From Taiwanofungus camphoratus (lineage: Eukaryota; Basidiomycota; Agaricomycetes; Polyporales; Taiwanofungaceae): 64,000 nt of DNA. Numbering within the stretch: the stretch's first letter is position 1; each line of letters starts with the position of its first letter. The stretch lies in NCBI GenBank assembly GCA_003999685.1, contig CP021225.1, positions 186,001 through 250,000 of the forward strand. Direction: 5' to 3'. The position numbers were made by a program, and so were the translations under genes. Below the pieces are notes generated by a model. That model worked only from the letters and a program-made list of their open reading frames with translations. It ran no database searches and was not told the DNA's origin. Positions 8,926-21,006 of the stretch are shown here, in pieces.

Positions 8926-11900
8926 TCACTCAATCCTTCCCCTTAGCCAACTGAGTAATCCCTTCGTACCTTCCCTCTCCCACACTCTCCTGGCGGGAAC
9001 ACGAAAGCTAGCAAATCAGAACCAACAGTCAGAGTCCACCCCTGATGTGGACGGTCAAGTCGGAATCATCACTCACACGTTACCATCCACCAAGAACACG
9101 TCCAGGGGCAACAAACCGAGCTCAGCTGGAAGCTTCCCAATTTCATTATCTCGTAAATCCAGTTCCTCAAGCTTCCATCCAGGCACATCACGGTTGCCTT
9201 TGAACAGCTCGGCAATACCTTGAAAGCCGTCCAATTCCGTGATGCGATTTCCCCGGAGCCGAAGGTGCCTCAGGCCTTTTCGAACATGCGAGGCTTCACT
9301 TTCTTGCTCGACCACTGTTGCAAGAATAAGGGATATAAGTGCATCCTTGGTTAGAGCTGCGGAATCCAGTGAATTGAATGATAGATCTAGGATGCTTAAA
9401 TTCGGGAAGAGTCTCGCCAAGAGGGGCAGTAGCAGCTCGCTAATTCGAGGAGTCGTGAGTTCGCTTCCATCTACAGAGGCACTAGCATAGGATACCGGCA
9501 CCGAACCGGCCAAATTGCAGCCCTCAAGGCTAAGCTCTTCCAGATTTGGTAAAGTGAAACCTTCCGGTGCGCTCGGTAGGCTGAAGGAGGGATCCTTGCG
9601 CCGGTTTGCGAGAGTGAGGACTTTCAGCGTGTGGGCGGAAGGTAAAGTGGCGATCGCAGCGAGGGGAAGGGTAGGCGTGGGGACCGCGAGCGTGAGATCT
9701 GCGCTGCCTGAGGACGGGGAAACGGATCCGACCCAAGAGGGGGCAGCAAGGGAGAAGGAGCGGGTATGGGGAGCTTTGGAAGGCGGAGTAGATGTTGGAA
9801 GCGTGAGCGTTTGTGTGGCGGTAGAATAGAACCGAGGATGGGACAACGCTGCAGCAGTAGTTGATGGAGAGGGAGGCACAGTCGGCGGGGGTGAGTTGGA
9901 AGCCGATGGACCCTGGCGCTTGGTGGACGATATGGACTCGGCAGTAGCAACAGCAGCCGCTCTGGCGCGCCTCTGTGCCCCCGCGGTCAACATCCCTCGC
10001 TCGGCTTCGAGCTCCCATGCTTCCTTCTCCACCGGCTGCTTCTTGTGCGGTGAGGCGGGTGTAGGTGAAAACGGTACTGACGATGATTGCGCTGCGGCAG
10101 CAGCCGCTCTCGCCCGTCTCTTTGCGCCTTCAGTTAATAAGCCCTGTTCAGCCTCGATCTCCCATGCCTCCTTGACCACTTCCCCGTAGCCACTCACCCT
10201 GCCGCTTCCTCCCCGTCTGCCGATATCGAGCCCCTCTTCCTGCACCGCAACTCCCTGTTGTGTGCGCCTCAGCTTCGCCCGCCGCTCCGCCTCTACCTCC
10301 CACGCCTCCTTGGTCACCCTTTTCCCAAGCACAATGCGGAGAACACCTTCGTGCGGCTCTTCTGTAGTTACGTCGAACTCAAGCTCCTGTTTGAGGGAAG
10401 AACGAGAAAAAGCCCCCTCCATGGCAGGGCGGCTAACATGCGTTTCTTCGAGGTCAAATACCCGAAGAGCGGGGAACGGCTGCTCGGTCTCAGAGGTGAA
10501 GAGGTCTATAGGGAAGGAGTCATCTGCAATCTCCGCACGCTGAATCCGGAGCTCGCGTAGACGCTCTAGGCTAGAAAGGGCACGGATAAATGTCACGCAC
10601 AAGCCGAGCGGGTTCGCAGAAAGATCGAGCTTGGTGAGTTGAGCGGGGAGGCTAGTACTTCTTGGCGCATGATCGATGGCGGAAGCAGCGAGATGGTTAT
10701 GGGAGGCATCGAGGGTGGTGAGACGCGGGAGTGGGGCTGTTGCACGCGTAATGCTTTGCGAGAACCAGTCACCTCGGGAATCCTTGGTGCGAGCAAGCGG
10801 GTTCGAGCCTGGAACGTCAAAGGGTGCGCGGAAGGGCAGGGAGGTGAGTGCATTGTGTGAGATGTTGAGGGCGGTGAGGTTAGGCAGAGCAAACAGGTTC
10901 ACAGGGAGACAGGTGAGTGCGTTGTATGAGAGATCTAGAACGGTAAGAGCAGTAAGGTCCGCAAAACTGTCCGGGAGTGCAATGAGTTTATTGTTGTGTA
11001 GCTGAGTCGGTCTGTGAGCTTTGCGCAGTATACAACGTGCGAAGATAATGACCTACATCAACAATCTTCAGAGAGCCAAACATCGATAGTTCCGGCTGAA
11101 TCTCCACGATCTCGTTTGACCACGCTTTGAGGACTTCCAGATCCTGAGCCTCATACCACGATGGTGTATTTGAATGAGCTCCTCGGCGACGTGTTGCAGC
11201 CGTATCGTCCAATGACGAGGTGGTAGTTATGGGTGGTTCTTGCGGCACAGACTTCAGAGGGTCTACTTTGACCCCAAGGTGGATTTCAAAGAGGGCGGAA
11301 GGCAGGCAGGGTAAGGCACGCGAAGCAAGGTTGATAGCCCCTTATAAAAAGACCTTGAATTATGAGGATCGCAAATTCGGAAACGAAAAACAACATAAAC
11401 ATGCAGACTTGTTAAACAGCCCGTGCTCGACTCGATCAGCGAGTCCTCTTCATCACATGCACACCTATGCTTCGTTCATATGATAATTGGGATCGTCTCT
11501 CAAAGGTCCCTTTAAGCATACCACATGAAGACTCATCGTGGCACTGCATCACCTCCAGTGATTCCGCGTCATTACTGCCCTGTAAGTAGACAATGACAGA
11601 AGAACGATCCCGATGCTTCGAATACCAATTGAATTTCGCGTATGAGACAAAACGGGCAGCATCCGACTCGTGATGTCAATCGTGTCCATAGATGGGAGTG
11701 CAGACAACTTGTTCTGCCAGAGTTGTACTAATATGAAGAAGCCTACCTGTACTCCGGGCGCGCTCGATGGTTTCTTTGACAGACCATCTACCCAAATCAA
11801 CATTATCTTCTTCCGCATTTCTCTTGGCTGCGGTAGGATCTGCGTCCTCAAGACCTGCAAAGTCGAGACTTGTGTCTCCAGCGTTCGCGCCACCATGCTC

Positions 11901-12200
11901 TGCCGCTTTCTTGAGCTCCGCGCGTTTGAGCGCAATCTGCTCTTTGATACTGAGCTGCAGTTTCGGTACCGGAGGCTCATCTGGCACAGGTACCGTGCGG
12001 CGAACAGGGGACTTTGGAGGTACAGGAGATCGCGATGGCTTGAGGCTTTTGACACTGCGCTGGGTGCGAAGTGTAGGGCTTGGGGTCGGGCTCGAACTGG
12101 ACGATGTCTTTGCACGAGTTCTGGTAGGCACTGTAAGAGCAGGTGACGGCTTGGCTGGGGTGCGAGAGTAGGAGGAGGAGGGCTGCGGGATCCGGGACAT
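8926..12200 (-). CDS. Leucine-rich-repeat protein, LRRC40-like
   Basis: Four exons (12200-11747, 11340-11057, 11001-9077, 9007-8926) encode 914 residues. The start is MSRIPQPSSSY. The N terminus is Ser/Pro-rich and basic, then PKLQLSIKEQIALKRAELKK. Splicing over a long 406-base intron joins IERARSTG to AINLASRALPCLPSALFEI, a junction typical of these fungal proteins. LRRs follow (LHNNKLIALPDSFADLTAL, LPNLTALNISHNALTSLP and others). A basic, Ala-rich insert with three copies of KEAWE.EAE lies in the middle, then more LRRs (LDLSFNSLD, LDLRDNEIGKLP). The tail, after the last intron, is RVPARRVWEREGTKGLLSWL. It is probably a cytoplasmic scaffold. It converges on the ATM1-like gene and is divergent from the S10 gene. 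Confidence 0.88.
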
Positions 12201-12688
12201 GGTCAAAGGACTCGACTGCAGAGCGCGTTCGGGCACGTGTGTCGTATGAAATTATGCGGTCCCCCGGAGATCTTCCACGTGGAGGTAGCCTTTCGGGGTC
12301 CTGTTGTCCTCGCTGCCATTTGGGGATTGTGCCAGACATCCGAGTCCAAGCATTCGCTGCCCGTCGACTTCAAGACTCATTTCAACGCCCCCAGGCCCCT
12401 ACCCGCTATGTGAGTGTCTTAAACTACTCCTCGAAATCCAGAGGCGTGGCTTGGAAGCTTGAAGGGGAGATTTGAAGCGGTCTGGGAGGTTGGATGGTTC
12501 CTGGCAGATTTGGATGACGGCGGTCTGTTGTTAATAAGTCGTAGACTAAACTGACTCTGCCGTTATGTTGCAGCCGGAACAAGTGCGACAGACGTTCGCA
12601 GTGAGTAATCTCGTCATATTCATCGTCGAACATCTCAATTACTAGCCTTTTTCCTCTAGCTTCCGACCTCTGACCCTACTCGCCCAGC
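12201..12688. promoter_or_regulatory. Shared promoter of the LRR and S10 genes with two CACGTG sites
   Basis: This 488-base gap separates divergent start codons. CACGTG palindromes lie at 12234-12239 and 12276-12281, within 80 bases of the LRR gene start. CACGTG is the core bound by basic helix-loop-helix factors such as Cbf1. The right half contains the S10 leader. Confidence 0.5.
12601..12659 (+). other. Probable intron in the 5' untranslated region of the S10 gene
   Basis: GTGAGT at 12601 and a pyrimidine-rich TTTTTCCTCTAG ending at 12659 form a good 59-base intron just before the S10 start codon at 12689. Leader introns are common in fungal ribosomal protein genes. Transcript evidence is not available here. 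Confidence 0.45.
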
Positions 12689-13258
12689 ATGATAATCTCC
12701 AAGCCCCACAAGCGCGTCATCTACGAGGCTCTCTTCAAGGGTTAGCATTGTCTGTGATCAATGAGATTGTCAGGTATTGATTGCAAAATCTTTGCCCGCA
12801 GAGGGTGTGTTGGTCGCCAAGAAGGACTACAATGCACCCAAGCATGAAGAGCTTGACGTGCCTAACCTTGAAGTTATCAAAGCCATGCAGAGCCTCAACT
12901 CCAAGGGCCTGGTCAAGACCCAGTTCTCCTGGCAGTGGTACTACTACGTCCTCACCCCCGAGGGTGTCGACTACCTCCGTGAATGGTATGTAACAGTGTA
13001 GCTCTTCCCTGGCTCCGATCTTAAATTTTAATCATCCTGGAAATTTTCAGGCTGAGCTTGCCCACCGAGATTGTCCCCGCAACACACAAAAAGGCCGCTC
13101 GCCCCCCGCGTCCAGCGAACGTCCGCGGGCCTGGCGGTGGCGAGGGTACGTACCGTGCCCCGCGCGGCGACCGGGATGACTACAGGAAGAAGGAGGATGC
13201 GCCGGGCGAGTACAGGCCACATTTCGCGGGCGTAGGCCGAGGGGCTCCCAGGGAGTAG
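12689..13258 (+). CDS. RPS10: 40S ribosomal protein S10
   Basis: Three exons (12689-12740, 12802-12985, 13051-13258) give 147 residues, the usual length for eukaryotic S10. The protein opens [20 protein letters not shown]. The winged-helix core ([43 protein letters not shown]) precedes a Gly/Arg-rich tail with [21 protein letters not shown]10 is a component of the small subunit head near the mRNA entry region. The intron phases are consistent and the stop is TAG at 13256. Confidence 0.97.
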
Positions 13259-13464
13259 ACGTGTACAGGCGGCTAGCTGTCTCTTCCGCTATCAGGCGGT
13301 GGTATCTGGGGCACTATGTGTTGCGGCGGGTCAGGCTGTTATGCTGTGATTATGGTTATCTCCTCCCGTCCGTCGCAAAATTGTAGTATGAGCATCTCAT
13401 GTCTCGCTTATGCTATTTTCATGATCTCTTTGCTTTCATTCATGTGATGACTACAATCGCTACA

Positions 13465-15465
13465 TTATCCGAAGTAACTGACTACCTTCCTCGGTACACC
13501 ACTGGTGCGCGCCTGCGTCCTCAAGTCTGCGATCTGTTTGATGGATGTACTATTTGTTATGTCAGTAGGTGTGGTCCAATGAGAACAGGAATGAACTTAC
13601 CTCACAGCCCCGCACCCCTTGACACTAGTCACGAAGAGCGCAGCCTTCATGGCGACCATCTTCTCAAGAATATCCACGACACCTTGATCCTCCAGGACAG
13701 CGACCTCATCGTCTCCACCACCCAGGTCCATCACTCCTCCATCTGAGCTACCATGAATGCGTGCCATCTCCTCTGTGAGACTGGTAAGCTGCCACGCAGC
13801 CAGCTCACCTCCCGCAGTGAAGGCCTCCTTCACGACGTCCATGGCCTCTCTATGTTCGCTTCTAACGGTCCTTAAAGATGCCTGTTTCCCCCGCAGATTG
13901 GATGAAAAACCTGGGCCCGAGATAAGCTCAGGATGATCTGACAAAAGCCATACCGTCTTGATGCCATCGGCGAGGCTCTCCTCATGCAAGAGCGTGTCGA
14001 GTGAGTCGACCAGCGCGTCCGCGCAAGCAGGGAGCGCTATGGGTGAGACTTTCTCTATGTGCCAATATACGGCAAGGTAGGGCATCCGGGATGCCGTAAG
14101 TTTGTTTGCAAACCTCCAGAGCTTGGCAGAGTATTCTAAAGGAGCAGCAGCAGCCAGGAGAAAGGGGAATTGGTGCAGATCCCAGTGCAACAAGAGAACA
14201 TCAGGATCCGAGATGGACTTGTGATCTGTCGATGGCAACACTTGCTCTGAGAATTCCATTGGTGATTCGAGACTTTCACTGAGCAATTCAACTTTATCAG
14301 AGCTGTCTTGAGTAGTTATTGTCTTGAAGTCTTCGTGCAGCAAGGCATTGACGAGAGCACCAATCAATGAATCATTGCCAGCAGATGTGTGCCTTTGGAT
14401 AGACCCGAAACGTATATTCAACGGCAAGAATTTAGTTAAGTCAAGTTTGCGGAACCTAGACTTCAAACAGCGCCCACTCTTCAATGGACCCTCCTGCAGA
14501 TCAGCCAGAGCATCGTCCAAATAGACATGTAAAGCGTCATCAGGGGACCAGATTGCCTCCCGAGGTGAGGTGTTTGCTAATTCTTCCCCAATTGAGACTA
14601 TACGCCCTGTTGCTTCCAGCGGACGCACTTCTACCCAAGTTCGGAAGTCGTCCATCATCATCACGGGTGCACCGCCTATACGCACGAGGCTTGCAATGTC
14701 AAAGTAGACACTATAGTCCCACCGAAGACATGTCCCCAGCCGACCCCGAGATACATTCGGAAGGATGAGAGTACGGTTCAGAGCGCGTGCTAGCTCGGAT
14801 AGTTGTAAAAGTTGCGCCTGGGCCTTCGGCTCGCGCTCAGTAATAGCAAGAGGTACCAGCAGTCTACAAGGTGTGTGATGGCAAAATTGGGTGTCTACTG
14901 CTTCTGTGTTGGGGACGGAGCTCGCAAGCCTATCTGATTCTGACTTGGATGATCTGTCGTTGGAAGTTGGACGCGACTCGGGTAGTGCAGTGACTGTTGG
15001 CGGCCATCGCGGTCTGCTAGCATCAGACCCGAGATGTTTCTGACCATCGACACGATGCATGTAAATATCATAATCTTCTGTCTGGAGAGTATGGAGTTTA
15101 TGCATGACGGTGCGGTCCACTGTAGGTGGCCTATAATTAGTTGGCACGACCACCTTATCTCCTTTCCATGGTACGTCACCACCCTTGGAAGTAAACAGGC
15201 CATTCGGACTAGAAATCCGAGGACGAGCAGTGTAGATCCCTAGACGACCAGAGTACAGCAGCAATATGCCCGAAATGAAAAGCAGAGGTAAGATCAACAG
15301 GAATGATTTTCGACGGCGGATACGTAAGCCCCAAGGTTTGCTATGATTCTGACTACTCCTTGTACCTTCTGTGAAGAAGCCGGATTTCCTGTGTGGCATG
15401 CGTCGACCAGTAGATGATGAATTCATCAGGTAGCCTGGATGCTGGATGGCGCGAGGGCGTAACAT
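13465..15465 (-). CDS. Type II membrane protein resembling fungal glycosyltransferases (O-fucosyltransferase-like)
   Basis: Two exons (15465-13601 and 13549-13465, intron 51 bases) give 649 residues. I chose the ATG at 15465; a longer in-frame reading upstream begins only with TTG. A short basic N terminus precedes one membrane helix (SFLLILPLLFISGILLLY, about residues 54-71), the layout of a Golgi type II enzyme. The lumenal part has Cys-flanked HHTPCRLLVPLAI, then LARALNRTLILPNVSRGRLG and CLRWDYSVYFDI, which recall fungal GDP-fucose O-fucosyltransferase-like proteins. The end (KGCGAV plus STSIKQIADLR after splicing) also fits that group. The donor sugar and acceptor are unknown. The family assignment is by pattern memory only; the topology is clearer. 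Confidence 0.75.
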
Positions 15466-15999
15466 AGACGGTTGACCATCGGCCGTAGAATATGTACGCA
15501 AGAATAGGTTTTATTCTATATGTTTTCCAATATTTAAGTCGAAGCGAGCTTTGGACGTGGATTCTAATAAAGTAAGCCTATTACTAGGTATTTGGGCCAA
15601 GCTCGAGCGATGGGCTTGGTACACGTAATCACGACTTGACGCTGCTGTACTGCACTATGTAATACGACAAGGCTAACTGTATACTTGGGCAGTCATATTC
15701 TGGTGTTAATTCGGAAACCCGGACGACTGTGCATCTCTATCTTGTTTTTTCTTGGTCGTATAGTCTCGAGGGCTCATATACATACGACATACTTCTGAGA
15801 GCACTCAAATGTCGTAGATATCAGCCTTTCCTCGTGACACCACCTGCACCGATGCCTTATCACTGGGACCATTCTTTGATGCTGACTCACTGTTAATTTG
15901 GTAGTATCGAGACAAAGTATATACAGCCAGTATTATCACGCCGTCGACTCCTATCCCGTCTTTCTGATGCCACTTACTTTTTTGTAGCCACCAGGCATT
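15466..15999. other. Intergenic between divergent genes
   Basis: This presumed promoter region serves the membrane-protein gene (minus) and the kinase-like gene (plus). No coding frame or RNA gene is seen. Confidence 0.45.
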
Positions 16000-17431
16000 A
16001 TGCAACGCAGAGACTTCGATGTCTCAGATCGCAATATGAATCCTGCTTCTGAGATACATGAGCTGATGCTCGAACAAAGTGCGCTTTCACGGGAAGTGAA
16101 AGCATCCTATAGCATGATCACAGATGGAACGTTGTCTGTCGCATTTGACCACAGAGAGTCATGCCCCGAATGCAGGTTCATAAGAGAAGCAATACCCGTG
16201 GAGAAATTTTCGGTGCGAATGGTTGTTGCCATATTTCTTTATACAGTGACCAAGGACATGGGCTTGCCGGCCCTTTCCCCATATTCAATCCGGCATACGT
16301 TCCAAGGGGCATTGAACTATACCACGCAAAACGCATGGGGTGAGAACCAGGAGGATGATCAACTGAACGAAGCTGTAATGTTCAGACGCACACTCAGTGA
16401 CTTTGACATGTATGCGCTGAATAACTCAATCGAAGAAACGGAGGTTTTCCTTCAATGGAAGCAAGAGGTAGCTGAGCAAGCCTCGGCACCTGTTTTATAT
16501 CTTGGAACTGTCCTGAGTGCAGAGTCACATTACTTCACCAAGTACCATAACGTCTCGAAACCAAACGTCCCACAGCAAATTTTACCTCCAGACGCTGATG
16601 AGAACATCAGAAGGTAGTCCCGGAAAAGGACCAGTCTATCCTAGAAGACAGGGAATTTCCTTTTGAAAGTAAAACGATCATTCACAGCGGTCGGAGACAT
16701 TACTCAAGTTCTCTTGGGTCGTGTTGGGGGCAGTGACAAGCTACTCTGTTTGAAGCTTTGTGATAAGCGATTCTTCCCTCTGTCGAACGAGGTCGAAAGA
16801 CTGCACTTGGCCACTGATATCATTCGACGCGAGGAGGCCGCCTATACCAAGTTGCATCGTTCACAAGGATCACTCATTCTTCACTGTTATGACTTTCGTT
16901 TGGTAATGCTACAAAAATTTGTATCTGTCTGTTCCCTCAGCATTACTCATCGCGACTACTCTCCAAAGTTTGATTTGCCTGATACTTGGAAAGCTTTTGG
17001 CCTACTGATGGAGTTCGTAGAGGGTGAGACTCTACAAACATGCGGTATAAACGAGCTATCAGTTGCTGCCCAAGAGGATTTTGTGAGTGACTTCAGGAGA
17101 GTAAATTCATAACTACTGATCTGAAATTCAGCTCACACGGATGACGCATGCATATAGAGCTATTAAGTGCGCTGGTATTCACCAGCAGGATTGGCATGCC
17201 AGTCACATTATCTGTCCCAGAGTTTTCAATCGCTGTACTGGTGCGTATGACCTGGAAATAGTCTTTCTGGATTTCGGCTTTGCTGTACAATGGCTGGACG
17301 ATGACGATGGGACGCCGGTGATGCACCGCATGTGGGAGACTCCGCTCCACGAGGTGCTTGTGGACAAAGCAGGTATACTCTTTGAGATTGTGTACAAATG
17401 CTGGTACCCACATTCAGAGCCAGAATACTAA
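16000..17431 (+). pseudogene. Kinase-like fungal protein, probably frameshifted
   Basis: Exons appear at 16000-16613, 16652-17082 and 17132-17431. The first part has CPECRFIREAIPVEKFSVRM. The second has TQVLLGRVGG and LLCLKLCDKRFF, resembling a kinase N-lobe. The third has GIHQQDWHASHIICP and VFLDFGFAVQW, resembling catalytic-loop and DFG motifs. Intron 17083-17131 joins QEDF to LTRMTHAYRAIKCAG cleanly. After intron 16614-16651 the frame reads EFPFESKTIIHSG and then runs into a stop, while the kinase-like frame resumes one base off near 16692. One extra base there would explain it, giving either a recent pseudogene or a sequence error. The substrate is unknown. The frame also crosses an odd insertion-like stretch around 16900-16960. 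Confidence 0.6.
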
Positions 17432-19125
17432 CCATACAAAATCACGATTAAATTGTTTATAATCCATGAGACAGTTGCAGAGAGGACAGAGGCTAGATAG
17501 CTGCAACCAGTATACGAAACGATCCTTGAATACATCCACGGGTCTTCGAAGATATCAGGACCCTCTCTCGGAATTTGAGGAGGGAATCCCGGTGAGGAGC
17601 GAGTCATAATTCGCGATCACTGCTACATCACCGTTGACTAGTTGACGACGATGGTATACTGGCTCTCCATTGCCCATCGACCTGTTTTCAGCGAAATGAT
17701 GCACACGTTACACATGATATTGTGAACGCTTCATTAGACGCCCTGCCCTGTCCTACGATCATCCTCACAGTCGATACGTCAGGAAATTTATTCTTAGTTC
17801 TGTTTTTCAGCTCGTGCCTTTACCATCCGGAGTATCTTTTCAAAAGTCTCAGCAGTCTTCTAACAAGGTTTCTAACAAGGTGATTCAAAAAAATAGTCAA
17901 CAGCTCGCAATAAGCGGACGTATGGGTGATTAATCGCTTCAGTCCAGAAACAGCGTGAAAAAATTGTTTCAAGTCCAATGAACAATAAGCTGCAGAGCTG
18001 ATTCAAATCCGTAATGCCGGCGAAGGACAATCATAGATCGAGAAATCAGAGTGAAGGTAGTGGGCATTCAGTGGGTCGTGGCGAGCAATTGACAAAAGGA
18101 TAGCAAGATTTCGATAATTGGAATTTGTAATGGAAGAAAAAGGTAGTACCCTTCTCAATGGCAGTTGGAGGCATAACTTGCAAAGCTGCTTATTCACCAG
18201 TGCGGCGTTTTACTTTGCTCTACCCTAGTCTCCCCACCGTAGACTCCGGATATCCGTTTTTAAGTTTCCGAGTCAATGCTCAGCTCTCTTGTGTTAGTTC
18301 TGAAACATAACATCTAGGAGGATGCTAGACTTTACGCACGAACATCCTTCCTGACGATGTTCAAACCCTAAGCGTCCCAACACTAGTACCTCAGGCTGTT
18401 ACAAGTATGCAAGAATCGAAACCATTCATTTCACTCCGCTCTCCTCCCAACTGTCAATGTATGCCTACCATGCAGCATATTCTTCGAAATCACAGCTGAC
18501 CAAGTCGAAGTGACATTTGGTAGAGCTTGTAGTATATTCTCCCATAATAGAACCGCCGCAGGTCCTGCCACCTTGCATAAAGGCCATCGCTTTATATCAT
18601 GAAATTAAAGTGGAAAAGTGCAAGAATAAGAATTATTGAAATGGATTTACAGCTTCGATACACGGACAACACATTGTTGGAGTCGGGTTCACATACATGC
18701 GAACAATAACCACAATAATTCCCAAGGTGAACCGCGAATCGAGGCGAGGCACTTAGAGGGCCGTGATGCAACCTGTGACGAAATCACAAAGGGTAGAGAT
18801 TTGAACGATGACACTGCAGAGCTTCAAGATAAAATTAAGCTGAGTTTACTACCGGAAATACAATCTGATATGGAAGCATCATACAAAACAGATGTTCAGT
18901 CGGTTGTCGGCCAGTATCGGCGATAAATCGTACTTCTACTTCATGAGAACAGCAAACTTGAATTCCAGGTAGATACGATAACGGCAATTATCCAAGTTGC
19001 AGCAGCGGACATAGAGGCTATCATAGAGGTGCTTATCGAGCACCCAGCACGAAGGGAGAAATTGTGTTCAATTGCAGTATAGAGCCCATTCATTGTGTAC
19101 TCACCATTATATGCTCCCTTATCCC
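17432..19125. other. Intergenic, no gene seen
   Basis: About 1.7 kb with only short chance frames. A charged frame at 18636-18926 (plus) has no recognisable domain and I do not call it. A small direct repeat, TCTAACAAGG, occurs twice near 17858-17880. The right end is the 3' flank of the F-box gene. Confidence 0.4.
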
Positions 19126-20360
19126 TCACTGAAACCGCAGTATACCGCTGGCGTATAATTCGGATAAGTGTTGAGTGATGACATCCTTCCATTTTTGCTG
19201 CACCAATGGATCTATGCTCTGGCCGTAGAGCACTTCAAACTGGAATGTCAGGGCTTCGAGCGCAGTGAATCTGCTCATGACGTCTTTCATTAGCGACCAA
19301 TCAGATTTTCGCAGAACTCGTGCGACCAGCCTCTCGGCCACAACCTGACTACAGATGTAAATCTCGTTGATAGTGCGTGGCGCTTGAGAAAGGAGAAGCG
19401 ACAGAGAATTTACTCGGGACCCGACCCGCAGCGCATGGTGAACGTGGAGAGTGTGGAGAGCGACACATGCGTTTAGTTGCAGCGATGACCAATCAGTCTC
19501 TGTATCCCGTCACAAAATTCATCCCTTAATGATAGATCATCGTTCTGAATGAAGTACACACCATAAAAAGCCATCTCTTCAAGAATCAAGTCCAGGCATG
19601 TAAGAGTGGATCCAAGTTCAGCAAGTAAACCACCAACGTATTCCTTTCCATGGGAATCATACACCGTAACCTGCAACTTTTGGAGGCTGCTGAAGGCAGG
19701 CGGTCTGGGTGTGATTTGCAAGGCTGGAGTATCGGGAAATCTACTTTGTAGAATGAGGCGAGATACACGGAGATGAGGCGGCATGGGCAGTTCAAGCGGA
19801 ACCCGATTGTCTCGATGTGCTTGTCCCCCGAGAAATGATATATATAGGTCGTCCACAGTGCCGAATAAACTAAGGGTTGCTAACCAGACTTGACATCCTT
19901 CGTCGACTTCGACCTCCTTGAAAACTAGTTTGCGCATTGGTTTCGCAAGTGGTCCGTATTCAAATGTCTGGTTGGCAGATGCATGCAAGCGCACATATGC
20001 TAGCTCCAGAGTGTGTAAAGAAGTCAGATTGCTGACTACGGTGATGAGGAGCTGAATGTCAACGAGGGTCCATCTGATAACATGCTCGAGGGGTCGACAG
20101 TGAAGGCGAAGCTGTCGCACATGCATCCATGATTCCGGGCTACCAGTTATAGCTTTGGGAAGAGATTCAAAATGCAGCCGATGATGGTCTCCCACAACTT
20201 GTATGCGACCAAAAAGGTTGTGTCTGCTACGACGAACCCAAACGCGGGAAACCAGGCAGCATTTCGCCAAGGAACTTTTGTCCTCCCACAGATGATCAAT
20301 TATGAAATCGATGAGCTCCTGCGGAAGCTGTGAGAAACTCGCACGACGCTGAAGGTTCAT
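19126..20360 (-). CDS. F-box protein
   Basis: Two exons (20360-19562 and 19499-19126, intron 62 bases) give 390 residues. The F-box is N-terminal: FSQLPQELIDFIIDHLWEDK, then SLAKCCLVSRVWVRRSRHNLF, about residues 8-50. The remainder is leucine-rich and typical of the large basidiomycete F-box family (LTSLHTLELAYVRL, LTCLDLILEEM). Without splicing the frame ends early at RLIGHRCN; removing the intron joins MAFYE to TDWSSLQLNACVALHTL, the usual continuation in this family. F-box proteins link substrates to Skp1-Cullin ubiquitin ligases. The substrate cannot be inferred, and this family expands and diverges fast. Confidence 0.85.
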
Positions 20361-21006
20361 GGGTTGTGAAACTACGGCTGATGTGCGTACGCCACCTACA
20401 CTTGTGAAGGCCAGGTTAACATATTACAGCGATATCGAGAAGTCTTGTCCTGCCCACCTATTGAAAACCTTCCTGGTGCGGTGCGGAGACGGTGTCGACT
20501 GCTTGCTTTGGCTATTCGGAGCCTGGTGCTCCAGTATCGATTCCAATGAGTGGTCGAATTTAGTTGCTGCTGCTAAGTGGCCACTACTTGTCGATCCCGT
20601 TCAAGTCGGAAGCGCATTGAAATCACGTGTCGACGACGACGCGCCAGCTTTTCGGCGTCGCCGACTTTTCATGCCGAGAGCGCATGCTGCTTCGCGAGCT
20701 CTTGTGCTGTAATTTTATTCTAAGCTTTCATACTAAAACCGAATGCAAGTCTAATCCCTACGCGTCCTATCGGCTTGTCCACATCGTGTCAGCACTCTTG
20801 AATCCGAACCGAGCCAACTGAAGTTACGAGTACTCTACGACGTATCATACTGCCCCACAAGTACACAAAAGGTGCCCAGAAAATAGCGACGTCGTGGTCA
20901 ACATTGGTCTAGACATCCTGTGAGTGCGCTGTATAGGCAGGAGTGCATCTTACTAGATTCGGACAGGACATATTCCCCAGGGTGAAACAAATTTGCCAGT
21001 TCATAT
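20361..21006. other. Intergenic between divergent genes
   Basis: This region separates the F-box gene start (minus) from the RUS-family gene (plus). A plus-strand frame that begins inside the F-box start region has no protein character. Promoters for both genes presumably lie here; no clear motif is seen. Confidence 0.45.

Noticed and set aside
9530-10543. Frames on both strands inside the LRR gene
   Set aside because: They overlap the LRR coding exon in other frames and have low-complexity Ser/Arg composition only.
10795-10815. tRNA-like GGTTCGAGCC stretch
   Set aside because: It lies in the LRR coding exon, and no cloverleaf arms surround it.
18636-18926. Charged 96-codon frame
   Set aside because: No recognisable domain, no splice partners, and composition consistent with chance.
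20359-20712. Plus-strand frame beginning at the F-box gene start
   Set aside because: No domain, ends in low-complexity sequence and overlaps the promoter between two divergent genes.
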